In this document: positions 23,473 through 32,130 of the stretch, piece after piece
Position numbering within the stretch: the stretch's first letter is position 1
How the letters are laid out: each line of letters begins with the position of its first letter
NCBI GenBank assembly: GCA_035538795.1
Contig: DATLJS010000052.1
Span: forward strand, 124,001 to 188,000
DNA from: JAJZGK01 sp035538795
GTDB taxonomy: Bacteria; Pseudomonadota; Alphaproteobacteria; Rhodospirillales; Magnetospirillaceae
Reading direction: 5' to 3'
Length of the DNA stretch: 64,000 nucleotides
Made by a program: the position numbers and the translations under genes
The notes under the pieces: generated by a model
Database searches by the model: none
Seen by the model: only the letters and a program-made list of their open reading frames with translations
What the model was told of the DNA's origin: nothing

Positions 23473-25947
23473 ATGGCAAAAACCGGCAAATCTATCGCTG
23501 TTCAGACCCGTGCCGCCGCCAATGACGTGGAAGGCATCAAGCAAAGTCTGATCGACCATCTGCTCTATTCGGTGGGCAAGGATCCCTTGCTGGCTACGTC
23601 GCGGGACTGGTTCCTGGCCGCCGCCTTCGCCGTGCGCGACCGCCTGATCGCCCGGTGGATGGAGACCCAGCGCGGTTTCTATGACAATGACGTCAAGCGC
23701 GTCTATTACCTGTCGATGGAATTCCTGGTGGGCCGGGCGCTGACCAACGGCATGATCAATTTGGGCGTTTACGACGCTTTCAAGGAAGCCGTGGCGCAGT
23801 TGGGCTACGACATGGACGAACTGCAAAGCTGGGAAGTCGAGCCGGCTTTGGGCAATGGCGGCCTGGGCCGTCTGGCGGCTTGTCTGGTGGACAGTCTGGC
23901 GACCCTGGGCATGCCCGGCTTCGGCTACGGCATTCGCTACGAGTTCGGCATGTTTACCCAGCATGTGGAGCAGGGCTGGCAGGTCGAGAGTCCGGAAAAC
24001 TGGCTGCGCTACGGCAATCCGTGGGAGTTCCAGCGTCCCGGCGTGATCTATCCGGTGCGCTTCGGCGGCCGTGTGGTGCGCTACCGCGACGGCGAGGGGC
24101 ATTGGCGTCACCAATGGGTGGACGCCGAGGAAGTCATGGCCATGGCCTACGACATGCCGGTGCCGGGCTATGAGGCCAAGGCGGTGAACAATCTGCGCCT
24201 GTGGGCCGCCAAGTCGACACGCGAGTTCAATCTGCGCTACTTCAATCAGGGCAATTACATCGAGGCGGTGCGCGACAAGAACGATTCCGAAAACCTCTCG
24301 AAGGTTCTCTATCCTTCCGACTCTACCGCCAGCGGCAAGGAACTGCGATTCCGCCAGGAATATTTCTTCGTCTGCGCTTCGCTGCAAGACATCATCGCCC
24401 GTTTCCGCAAGGGCCATTCCAACTTCGATCTGCTGCCCGATTACGTGGCGATTCAGTTGAACGACACGCATCCGGCCATGACTGTGGCGGAGTTGATGCG
24501 GGTTCTGCTGGACGAGCATCATTGCGACTGGGACCGCGCCTGGGGCATCACCGTCAAGACCTGCGCCTATACCAACCACACCCTGATGTCCGAAGCGCTG
24601 GAAACCTGGCCGGTGGATTTGTTCAGCCGCCTGCTGCCCCGCCACATGGAAATCATCTTCGAGATCAACCAGCGCTTCCTGAACGCGGTTCATTACCGCT
24701 GGCCGGGCGACACCGACGTGCTGCGCCGCATGTCGCTGATCGACGAAGAGGGCGGGCGCCGGGTGCGCATGGCCAATCTGGCCATGATCGGTTCGCACAA
24801 GGTCAACGGCGTCGCCGAGATTCATACCGAACTGATGAAGAGCACCATCTTCTCGGACTTCGAGCGTTTCCAGCCGGGCAAGATCAATTGCAAGACCAAC
24901 GGCATCACGCCGCGCCGCTGGCTGTTGTCGGCCAACCCGGCCCTGGCCTCGCTGATCACCAGCAAGATCGGCCCCAACTGGGTTTCGCACCTGCATAACC
25001 TGAAGGAACTGGCGCCCCTGGCCGACGATCCAGAATTCCGGGCCGCTTTCGCCGCCGCCAAGCAGCACAACAAGAACCGTCTGGGATCGGTGGTGGAACA
25101 GCGTTTGGGCATTCCCGTGGACATGCATTCGCTGTTCGACGTGATGGTCAAGCGCATGCATGAGTACAAGCGGCAGCTTCTGAACGTGCTGCACATCGTC
25201 ACCCGCTATAACCGCATCCGCGCCAATCCCACGGCCAACATCGTGCCGCGCACGATCTTCTTCGCCGGCAAGGCCGCGCCCGGTTATGCCATGGCCAAGC
25301 TGATCCTGAAGCTGATCAACGACGTGGCCGACATGGTCAATCACGATCCGGCCATGGCCGGGCGGCTGAAAGTGGTGTTCGTTCCCAATTACAACGTCTC
25401 GACCGCCGAACTGATCATTCCCGGCGCCAACCTGTCCGAGCAGATCAGCACGGCGGGCACCGAGGCTTCGGGGACCGGCAACATGAAGCTGGCCCTGAAC
25501 GGCGCTTTGACCATCGGCACTTGGGACGGCGCCAATGTGGAAATCTGCGAGGAGGTGGGCGAGGACAACATGTTCCTGTTCGGCTTGACGGCGCAGGACG
25601 TGGCCAAGATCCGCCGCGACGGTTTCGATCCCAACGCCGCCATCGCCGCCAATCCGGAATTGGCCCAGGTGCTGGAGATGATCGGCGGCGGCTATTTTTC
25701 GCCCGGCGAGCCCGACCGCTACCGCGCCGTCGTCGATGTGCTGACCCACGGCGACTATTATCTGCTGACTGCCGATTATCCGGCCTATATCGCTACCCAG
25801 GAAAAGGTCGACCGGCTGTACGAGACTCCCGATGAATGGACCCGCCGGGCCATTCTGAATGTGGCCCGCATGGGCAAGTTCTCGTCGGACCGCACGGTGC
25901 AGGAATATGCCGACGAAATCTGGAACGTGAAAAGCTGGACCGTCTGA
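23473..25947 (+). CDS. glgP: Glycogen phosphorylase
   Basis: This PLP enzyme phosphorolyses glycogen to glucose 1-phosphate. It has 824 residues from ATG 23473 (MAKTGKSIAVQTRAA), with a GGAG ribosome site; an upstream frame to 23419 is not needed. Motifs are EPALGNGGLGRLAACLVDSLAT, YGIRYEFGMF, NGITPRRWL, VKRMHEYKRQLLN, and the PLP-lysine segment EASGTGNMKLALNGALTIG. The next residues read TWDGANVE, where many homologues have TLDGANVE. It shares a divergent intergenic region with frmR and lies 3.4 kb from glgBX-malQ, separated by the formaldehyde genes. Confidence 0.97.
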   Translation: MAKTGKSIAVQTRAAANDVEGIKQSLIDHLLYSVGKDPLLATSRDWFLAAAFAVRDRLIARWMETQRGFYDNDVKRVYYLSMEFLVGRALTNGMINLGVYDAFKEAVAQLGYDMDELQSWEVEPALGNGGLGRLAACLVDSLATLGMPGFGYGIRYEFGMFTQHVEQGWQVESPENWLRYGNPWEFQRPGVIYPVRFGGRVVRYRDGEGHWRHQWVDAEEVMAMAYDMPVPGYEAKAVNNLRLWAAKSTREFNLRYFNQGNYIEAVRDKNDSENLSKVLYPSDSTASGKELRFRQEYFFVCASLQDIIARFRKGHSNFDLLPDYVAIQLNDTHPAMTVAELMRVLLDEHHCDWDRAWGITVKTCAYTNHTLMSEALETWPVDLFSRLLPRHMEIIFEINQRFLNAVHYRWPGDTDVLRRMSLIDEEGGRRVRMANLAMIGSHKVNGVAEIHTELMKSTIFSDFERFQPGKINCKTNGITPRRWLLSANPALASLITSKIGPNWVSHLHNLKELAPLADDPEFRAAFAAAKQHNKNRLGSVVEQRLGIPVDMHSLFDVMVKRMHEYKRQLLNVLHIVTRYNRIRANPTANIVPRTIFFAGKAAPGYAMAKLILKLINDVADMVNHDPAMAGRLKVVFVPNYNVSTAELIIPGANLSEQISTAGTEASGTGNMKLALNGALTIGTWDGANVEICEEVGEDNMFLFGLTAQDVAKIRRDGFDPNAAIAANPELAQVLEMIGGGYFSPGEPDRYRAVVDVLTHGDYYLLTADYPAYIATQEKVDRLYETPDEWTRRAILNVARMGKFSSDRTVQEYADEIWNVKSWTV

Positions 25948-25958
25948 TCCGCCGTTTT

Positions 25959-25988
25959 AGCCCCCTTCCGCTTTGGCCGGAGGGGGCC
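25959..25988. terminator. Hairpin between convergent glgP and Sel1 gene
   Basis: GCCCCCTTCCG and its complement CCGGAGGGGGC pair around CTTTGG. There is no long T-run, so termination is likely but not certain. Confidence 0.45.
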
Positions 25989-25993
25989 GGCGG

Positions 25994-26740
25994 TCAGTCT
26001 TCCGATTTTGCGGCTTTCTTGCCGCCGCCCTTTTTCAGCCGGGCTTCAATCAGGCGGATCTCGTTCGCCGACATGCGCCGCTTCAAGGAATCGATGGCGA
26101 TTTGCGGTTGGAACGACATGTCGTGGTCGGCCAGTTCCACGGGATCGCCTTGCTGCGAGCGGCGATACCAGTAATAGGCCTCGGCCAGGTCGGGCGACAC
26201 GCCCCAGCCGGCCTCATAGGCGGCGCCCATCATGTATTGCGCGGCCACCTGCCCGTGATCGGCGGCGCGGCGCAGCCATTTGACGCCTTCGGCGGGGTCG
26301 CGGGGGACGCCGCGGCCGCGCAGGATCATGCGGCCCACGGCATATTCGGCATCGGGCGACTTGCCGGTTTCAGCGGCCTGACGATAGAGGCCGATGGCTT
26401 TGCCCAGATCCTTTTGTCCGGCCTTCCCGGTTTCGAACATCAGTCCCAGGGCGTACAAGGCGTCGGGATGATTTTGCTGCGCGGCTTTTTCGTACCATTC
26501 GCGGGCTTTGCCGTAATCCGCCGTGACACCCAGGCCGAACTGCTCAAGATAGCCCAGGGAATATTGGCAGCGGGCGTCTTCGGGACATTTGCTCCAGGCC
26601 TCCATGGCGGCCTGATAATTCTCGGCCTGCAAGGCGGCGACGCCGCCGTGGAATTCAGCCTCGGAATCGGCAAAGGCGAAAGGCGCGCTGACAAGAAGCG
26701 CGGACACGGACGACAGCAACACTTTTAGATAAGACTGCAT
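25994..26740 (-). CDS. Secreted Sel1-repeat (TPR-like) protein
   Basis: This 248-residue protein has a signal peptide (VLLSSVSALLVSAPF, cleaved near FA-DS) and tandem Sel1-like repeats of about 36 residues: GYLEQFGLGVTADYGKAREW, ALGLMFETGKAGQKDLGKAI, AVGRMILRGRGVPRDPAEGV and MMGAAYEAGWGVSPDLAEAY. Such repeats form superhelices that bind other proteins. The C-terminus is lysine-rich (KKGGGKKAAKSED). Its partner is unknown. It is divergent from the CHAP protein gene, and a CRP/FNR-like site lies between the two. Confidence 0.88.
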   Translation of the reverse strand: MQSYLKVLLSSVSALLVSAPFAFADSEAEFHGGVAALQAENYQAAMEAWSKCPEDARCQYSLGYLEQFGLGVTADYGKAREWYEKAAQQNHPDALYALGLMFETGKAGQKDLGKAIGLYRQAAETGKSPDAEYAVGRMILRGRGVPRDPAEGVKWLRRAADHGQVAAQYMMGAAYEAGWGVSPDLAEAYYWYRRSQQGDPVELADHDMSFQPQIAIDSLKRRMSANEIRLIEARLKKGGGKKAAKSED

Positions 26741-26840
26741 GCCAGAGTTATAGTGGGGTTGCTTCCTGAAGTCACGTCCGCCGTCCAGCCGTTTTCCACT
26801 GGCAGTTTCCGACGGAAACTGTCTTTCTTTCCGAAAAAGC

Positions 26841-26856
26841 TGTGATAATCATCACC
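26841..26856. promoter_or_regulatory. CRP/FNR-family-like operator between two divergent genes
   Basis: TGTGATAATCATCACC fits TGTGAT-N4-ATCACA at eleven of twelve half-site bases, the CRP consensus, and also resembles TTGAT-N4-ATCAA of FNR. It lies about 100 bp from both the Sel1 and the CHAP starts. Confidence 0.4.
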
Positions 26857-26861
26857 CGAGG

Positions 26862-26887
26862 CAAAAAAAATTCGTCCGAAGACGAAT
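26862..26887 (-). terminator. Orphan minus-strand terminator with UUCG-type loop
   Basis: On the minus strand ATTCGTC-TTCG-GACGAAT is followed at once by a run of eight T residues. This is an excellent intrinsic terminator, but no minus-strand gene lies upstream of it: the next gene in that direction is the CHAP gene on the plus strand. Confidence 0.65.
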
Positions 26888-26965
26888 CAAAGGTTGCCTT
26901 CGGGTTTTCAGATAAGCACAATCGGCAATACGAATGAGGGAAAAACCATAATAGGGGGACGACGG

Positions 26966-27790
26966 GTGCTCAGCCGAACTATCGCGGCTCTGCTTTTCGG
27001 TGCGGTTATTGCCGCCTCGACTCCTGCCGACGCTCTTCAGTGCGTTCCCTTCGCTCGTGACGTTTCCGGTATCAGTATTCGTGGCGACGCCTGGACCTGG
27101 TGGTCCTCGGCGGCGGGCTCCTATGATCGCGGCCATGCGCCGCGTGCCGGGGCCGTTGTGGTCTTTCAAAAGACCCGCGCCATGCGCCACGGGCACGTCG
27201 CCGTGGTGACCGAAGTGGTCAATTCCCGCGAAGTTCTGGTCGATCATGCCAATTGGGGGTCGCGCCGCACCGGCGGCCGCGGCCAGATTGCCAAGGGCAT
27301 GTCGGTGGTCGACATTTCGCCCCGCAACGACTGGACGCAGGTTCGCGTGTGGAACCGCCGCTCGGGTGATTACGGCACCCGCGTCTATCCGACCTACGGC
27401 TTCATTTATGCGCCGGGCAGCCGCGCCGCCCGCGTGCAGATGGCCAGCTATATTCCCGAGCCGCCCAAGGCGGAAATGGCCCGGGGCGAACAGAGCCGCA
27501 CCGTTCAGGCGTCTGCGCCGCAGCCGGCTCCGGTCGCCGCGACCGTGACGGCGTCCGCTCCGATGCCGCGCCTGAGCCAGCCCGGCGACCAAATGCTGGC
27601 GACTGCCGATCTGCAAATCGCTTCCGTGCTGTCGGACAATCCCGGTCGGGCCGCCAAAGTCGAGAGCAAGGCGCTGGCCGAGCAGAAGGCGGCTCCCGCC
27701 GAGGCCAAGCCGTCGGCTTCCGTCGCCGAAGCTCCGGCGGCCACGGATGATCAAATTCTGGCCCGCCGCTTTGGTTCGGGCCGTTATTGA
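26966..27790 (+). CDS. Secreted CHAP-domain (cysteine amidohydrolase/peptidase-like) protein
   Basis: This 274-residue protein starts at GTG 26966 behind AGGGGGA, giving a signal peptide LSRTIAALLFGAVIAAS cleaved near ADA-LQ. The CHAP domain (about 28-150) has the catalytic cysteine in LQCVPFARD, the histidine in RHGHVAVVTEV and DHANW. Such domains cleave peptidoglycan peptides or glutathionylspermidine-type amides. The C-terminal third is Ala/Pro-rich and may be a wall or protein linker. It is preceded by a CRP/FNR-like site and followed by a terminator, so it is probably monocistronic. The substrate is not established. Confidence 0.86.
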   Translation: MLSRTIAALLFGAVIAASTPADALQCVPFARDVSGISIRGDAWTWWSSAAGSYDRGHAPRAGAVVVFQKTRAMRHGHVAVVTEVVNSREVLVDHANWGSRRTGGRGQIAKGMSVVDISPRNDWTQVRVWNRRSGDYGTRVYPTYGFIYAPGSRAARVQMASYIPEPPKAEMARGEQSRTVQASAPQPAPVAATVTASAPMPRLSQPGDQMLATADLQIASVLSDNPGRAAKVESKALAEQKAAPAEAKPSASVAEAPAATDDQILARRFGSGRY

Positions 27791-27825
27791 TCTAGAATTC
27801 CCTACTTTCGATATAGATTGGAAGG

Positions 27826-27862
27826 AGCGCCCTGGACTTTCGGGGCGCTTTTTTTGTTTTTT
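27826..27862 (+). terminator. Intrinsic terminator after the CHAP gene
   Basis: AGCGCCC / GGGCGCT pair around a ten-base loop, followed by a T-run (TTTTTTGTTTTTT). Confidence 0.88.
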
Positions 27863-27984
27863 CTGAAATTTTCGATTTTTTCCAACAGCTTGTTCCAGGG
27901 TATCTTTTCGGCGGACCCGAATTTGGTTAATGTTGCGGCGTTTATGATTTCTTGCCGCGGGCTTCGCTCCCCTCAGGGACTGTG

Positions 27985-30900
27985 ATGACGTCAGACTTCA
28001 ATGACCCAGCGTGGCAGGCGGGGTGGGTGCGGCAGATCGCCGAGCGCCTGCCCGGTATGGTCTGCTTGTGCCACCAGGGCACGCTCTCCTACCTGAACCC
28101 GGCGGGACGATCCCTGCTGGGCGCGGTGGAGGGGCGCCCGGTCGAGGAAGGCTTTCCTGGCGGCGTAACGGCCCTGTCGGCTCTGTCTGCCCTCAACGGC
28201 CGCGGCGTCGTGGCGGTGCGGGCAGCGGACGGCGGCCAATATGAGATGCCGGCCCAGGTGTTCCCGCTGACCGACGACCATGCCACGTTGCTGCTGGTAG
28301 CGCAGCCGGGCGGCGACGATCAGGACGAGCCGGTTTACCGGCGCCTGGTGGATCTGTCCCACGATTGCATGTGCATCTGCCACGACGGCGTGATCGCCTT
28401 CATCAACAGCGCCGGTCTGCGTCTGTTCGATGCCGATGGTCCGGAAGCGGTGATCGGTCACGCTTTCTCCGAATTCGTTCACCACGATTATGTCGACGTG
28501 CTGTCCGGGGGGCTTGCTCCCTTGTGCGACGAGCGGGAGCCGGTGCCGCTGAAGGTGGCGTCCCTGAAAGGCCGCACCTCGGACGTCGAGATCGTCGCCC
28601 GGCCTTTCGGCGCCGTCGAGGACAAGAGCCTGATGATCGAGGCCCGCGACGTCAGCGAGGCCCGTCGTTCGGTGGCCGCTTTGCACGACCGCGAAGAACG
28701 GCTTCAGGGCATTCTTGACACCGTGGCCGACGGCATCGTTTCTGCCGACGAACGGGGTATTATTCAAAGTTTTAATCCGGCGGCCGAGAAAATTTTCGGT
28801 TATGCCGCAAGCGAGGTGATCGGCAAGAATTTGTCGATCCTGATGCCCGAACCCTATGCCGGCGATCACGACGCCTATCTGGAGAAATATCTGGCGACCG
28901 GGCAGGCTAAGATTCTCGGCATCGGCCGCGAAGCCACCGGCTTGCGCAAGGATGGCGGCACGTTTCCGGTCGATCTCAATGTGGCGGAGCTGCGCCGGGG
29001 GCGGCATCGTCTGTTCATCGGCGTGCTTCGCGACATAACCGAGCGCAAGCGGGCCGAGCAGGCGGTGGTTCAGGCCAAGGCCGAGCTCCAGCAAAGGGTG
29101 CAGGAACGCACCCAGGAACTGGAGATGCTGTCGCGCCAGAACGAGCAGATTCTCAATTCCGCCAGCGAAGGCATTATCGGCCTGGACGGCAACAACATCA
29201 TCACCTTCGTCAATCCGGCGGCGGCCGACATGACCGGCTGGCGAGTGTCCGAGATGATCGGCAAGCCCGCCGATTCCATGCTGAACTACGTGCCGGTCAA
29301 CGGCACCGGCCAGGCCGAGCAGAACTCGGATTCGCTGATGATGGCCTTGCTGCCGCAGCGGGACATGGTCGATTTCATGCTGTGGCGCCGCGACGGCACC
29401 AGCTTCCCCATCGAGTTCGCTTTGTCACCCATCGAGGAGGACGGGCAGCAGGTGGGCGCGGTGATGGTGTTCCGCGATGTGTCCGAGCGCAAGCAGATCG
29501 AGGAAAAGCTGCGTCTGGCCTCGGCGGTGTTCGAGACGACCGCGGAAGCCATCATGGTGCTGGACCCCAGCTTCCGCATCACCACCGTCAATCCGGCCTT
29601 CTCTTCTATCACGGGCTATTCGGCCCAGGAGATGCTGGGGCGGCCGCCGCGTTTCCTGTCGGGAGAGCGGCAACAGAATCTTCACGAAAGCATTTGGGAA
29701 AGCATCCGCAAGACCGGGCGCTGGGATCACGAGCAATGGTCCCTGCGCAAGAACGGCGAGGAATATGCCGAACGTATTTCCATCACCGCCGTCACCGACA
29801 TGCTCAACCGCATCGTGCAATACATCGTGGTGTTTTCCGACATCACCCAGCGGAAGCTGGACGAGGAGCGTATCCGCTATCAAGCCAATTACGACGCTCT
29901 GACCGGCCTGCCCAACCGGGCTCTGTTCATGGACCGTCTGACCCAGGCGCTGAATCAGGCGGCGCGCGGGGAGCAGAGACTGGGGCTGATGTTCATCGAC
30001 CTTGACGGCTTCAAGCTGGTCAACGACACGCTGGGTCACGACAAGGGCGACGAGTTGCTGGTGGAGGCCTCGAAGCGGCTGCTGACCTGCGTGCGCCAGG
30101 GCGATACAGTGGCCCGTTTGGGCGGCGACGAATTCACCATCATCATGCCGAATCTGGGCGACGTGCGGAACGCGCCGATGGTGGCCCAGCGCATTATCGA
30201 CGCCTTGGAGCAGCCGTTCCTGCTGCGCACCCACGAAGCCTTCGTCTCGGGTTCCATCGGCATCGCCACTTTCCCCGACGATGCCCAGGATCCCGCCACC
30301 TTGCTGCGTAACGCCGATGCCGCCATGTATCGGGCGAAAGAGCAGGGGAAGGCCAACTATCAGTTCTTTACCGCCGAGCTGAACGCCCAGGTTTCGGAGC
30401 GCATGATCATCAAGAACGGCCTGTCCAAGGCCATGGAACGCGATGAGTTCATGCTCTATTACCAGCCGAAATGCGATCTGGCCACCGGCCGCATGGTTGG
30501 CGTCGAGGCGCTTCTGCGCTGGCGCAGCGCCGAAATGGGCATGGTGTCTCCGGTCAAGTTCATTCCCGTGATGGAGGAAACCGGCCTGATCGGGCAGGTG
30601 GGCGAGTGGGCTATCGAGACGGCCTGCCGCCAGCATCGGGAATGGCGCAATGCCGGTTTCCCCTATATGCGGGTGGCGGTGAACCTGTCGGTCCGCCAGT
30701 TGCGGCAGAACAATCTGGACCAAGTGGTCGCCAGCATCCTGGAGCGCACCGGCATCGAGGCTTCGGGCCTGGAGCTGGAAATCACCGAGTCCATGATCAT
30801 GAAGGATACGGAAAACGCGATCGCCCTGCTGCAGCGTCTGCGCGCCATGGGCATCCATCTGGCCATGGACGATTTCGGCACCGGCTATTCGTCGCTCAGC

Positions 30901-31191
30901 TATCTGAAGCGTTTTCCGCTGAACACCATCAAGATCGACCGCAGTTTCGTCAACGACATCGCCACCGACCCCGACGATCTGGAAATCATCCGCACCATCA
31001 TTCAGATGGGGCACTCCTTGCGCCGCCGCATCGTCGCCGAGGGCGTCGAGACCGAGGAACAGCGCCGTCTGCTGCGCAAGCTGAAATGCGACGAAATGCA
31101 GGGCTATCTGGTCAGCCCGCCGGTGCCGGCTTTCGAGATCGACCGCATGCTGGAAGAAAGCCGCAACAACGTGGTCTACGTCAGCGACTAA
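27985..31191 (+). CDS. Multi-PAS GGDEF-EAL protein with FixL-like PAS
   Basis: This is a soluble c-di-GMP signalling protein of 1068 residues. It has about five PAS domains (roughly residues 10-115, 115-220, 235-360, 375-500, 505-625), a GGDEF domain with an intact GGDEF at 713-717, and an EAL domain with EAL at 841-843 plus NLSVRQL, ITESMIMKD, MDDFGTGYSSLSYLKRF and AEGVETEEQ. Both output motifs are intact, so it could make and break c-di-GMP. The third PAS resembles the FixL haem PAS: His295 in DHDAYLEKY and Arg315 in GIGREATG are 20 residues apart, as His200 and Arg220 are in Bradyrhizobium FixL. The start ATG 27985 follows AGGGAC; a TTG at 27952 is less likely. Confidence 0.93.
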   Translation: MTSDFNDPAWQAGWVRQIAERLPGMVCLCHQGTLSYLNPAGRSLLGAVEGRPVEEGFPGGVTALSALSALNGRGVVAVRAADGGQYEMPAQVFPLTDDHATLLLVAQPGGDDQDEPVYRRLVDLSHDCMCICHDGVIAFINSAGLRLFDADGPEAVIGHAFSEFVHHDYVDVLSGGLAPLCDEREPVPLKVASLKGRTSDVEIVARPFGAVEDKSLMIEARDVSEARRSVAALHDREERLQGILDTVADGIVSADERGIIQSFNPAAEKIFGYAASEVIGKNLSILMPEPYAGDHDAYLEKYLATGQAKILGIGREATGLRKDGGTFPVDLNVAELRRGRHRLFIGVLRDITERKRAEQAVVQAKAELQQRVQERTQELEMLSRQNEQILNSASEGIIGLDGNNIITFVNPAAADMTGWRVSEMIGKPADSMLNYVPVNGTGQAEQNSDSLMMALLPQRDMVDFMLWRRDGTSFPIEFALSPIEEDGQQVGAVMVFRDVSERKQIEEKLRLASAVFETTAEAIMVLDPSFRITTVNPAFSSITGYSAQEMLGRPPRFLSGERQQNLHESIWESIRKTGRWDHEQWSLRKNGEEYAERISITAVTDMLNRIVQYIVVFSDITQRKLDEERIRYQANYDALTGLPNRALFMDRLTQALNQAARGEQRLGLMFIDLDGFKLVNDTLGHDKGDELLVEASKRLLTCVRQGDTVARLGGDEFTIIMPNLGDVRNAPMVAQRIIDALEQPFLLRTHEAFVSGSIGIATFPDDAQDPATLLRNADAAMYRAKEQGKANYQFFTAELNAQVSERMIIKNGLSKAMERDEFMLYYQPKCDLATGRMVGVEALLRWRSAEMGMVSPVKFIPVMEETGLIGQVGEWAIETACRQHREWRNAGFPYMRVAVNLSVRQLRQNNLDQVVASILERTGIEASGLELEITESMIMKDTENAIALLQRLRAMGIHLAMDDFGTGYSSLSYLKRFPLNTIKIDRSFVNDIATDPDDLEIIRTIIQMGHSLRRRIVAEGVETEEQRRLLRKLKCDEMQGYLVSPPVPAFEIDRMLEESRNNVVYVSD

Positions 31192-31368
31192 GGCGGCCTT
31201 GCCGTGTCCGGCAAAGGGTTCCGGTCCTGTCCGCGACGATCGGCGATACTCCCCCTTCGGGTAGGGTGAAATTTCGCGAAGATCGATTTCATTCCTTCGT
31301 CCTATATTGCCTTGGTCGCTGAATCGGCTATGGTTCTTCCTTGCTGGGAGGCACGGGAAGAAAAGAAT

Positions 31369-31998
31369 ATGGTGGGATCGGGTAGGCGTCCAATCGACGT
31401 CGTGATGGCCGAGAAGAACCCGCTGTTGCAAAGCTCGCTGTTGAAGCTGTTCGCCGGTGACGGGCGCTTCAACGTGGTGGGGCTGGCTGGAGACGGCGAG
31501 AGGTTCCTGGGCGCGGTTGCCAGGTTGAAGTGCGATGTCGGGGTCATCGGCTGGGACATGCCGGGGATCGATGGCCGCGGCGTGCTGCAATCTTTGCGCG
31601 GGCAGGCCAGTGCGCCGCGCATCGTCGTCTATACCGGCAGCACCAATCCGGACGTGCCGCGCACGGCGATGGCTTTGGGAGCGGCGGCTTTCTGTTCGAA
31701 AAACGAGCCTCCGGGTCTGCTGCTGGATACCGTGCTGGCGGTGGCCCAGGGGCGGATGGTATTTCCCTTCATCGATGTTTCAAGGCTGGTGTCCGACCCG
31801 CTGGGTGATCTGACCCCGCGTGAGCGCGAATTGCTGGTCTCGCTGTCCAGCGGCATGACCAACCAGCAAATGGCCGACCGCACGGGAATCTCGTTGAACA
31901 CCGTGAAGTTCCATCTGAAGAATCTCTATGAGAAATTGGGGGTCAGCAACCGCGCCCAGGCCGTCACCTTTTATATGAAGAGCAAGGAGGCTCTGTGA
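31369..31998 (+). CDS. LuxR/NarL-type response regulator with degenerate receiver
   Basis: This 209-residue protein has a receiver-like N-terminus (8-125) and a LuxR helix-turn-helix (about 145-205: LTPRERELLVSLSSGMTNQQ, then NTVKFHLKNLYEKLGVSNRAQA). The receiver lacks canonical residues: the position three before MPG, where the phosphoacceptor aspartate should lie, is Gly61 (VIGWDMPG), and the N-terminal acidic pair is AE. It may be regulated without phosphorylation or use Asp63. It follows the PAS-GGDEF-EAL gene by 177 bases. Start 31369 is the best candidate; 31330 is possible. Confidence 0.85.
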   Translation: MVGSGRRPIDVVMAEKNPLLQSSLLKLFAGDGRFNVVGLAGDGERFLGAVARLKCDVGVIGWDMPGIDGRGVLQSLRGQASAPRIVVYTGSTNPDVPRTAMALGAAAFCSKNEPPGLLLDTVLAVAQGRMVFPFIDVSRLVSDPLGDLTPRERELLVSLSSGMTNQQMADRTGISLNTVKFHLKNLYEKLGVSNRAQAVTFYMKSKEAL

Positions 31999-32130
31999 CC
32001 GTCCTTGGAATTTTTTCCATTTCCAGGGCAGGGCAGGCATGTCGTTCTTGAAATCCGCGCCGAATTAGACCACAAGCCTCGGAAACGTTGCCGCCGCCCG
32101 GCTCCGCCCTGACCGCATAGAGGTTCTTTG

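Noticed and set aside
23407..25749. 780-residue minus-strand open frame opposite glgP
   Set aside because: Antisense shadow of a strongly supported glycogen phosphorylase gene.
29425..31590. 721-residue minus-strand open frame opposite the GGDEF-EAL gene
   Set aside because: Antisense shadow; the plus strand has intact GGDEF and EAL motifs.
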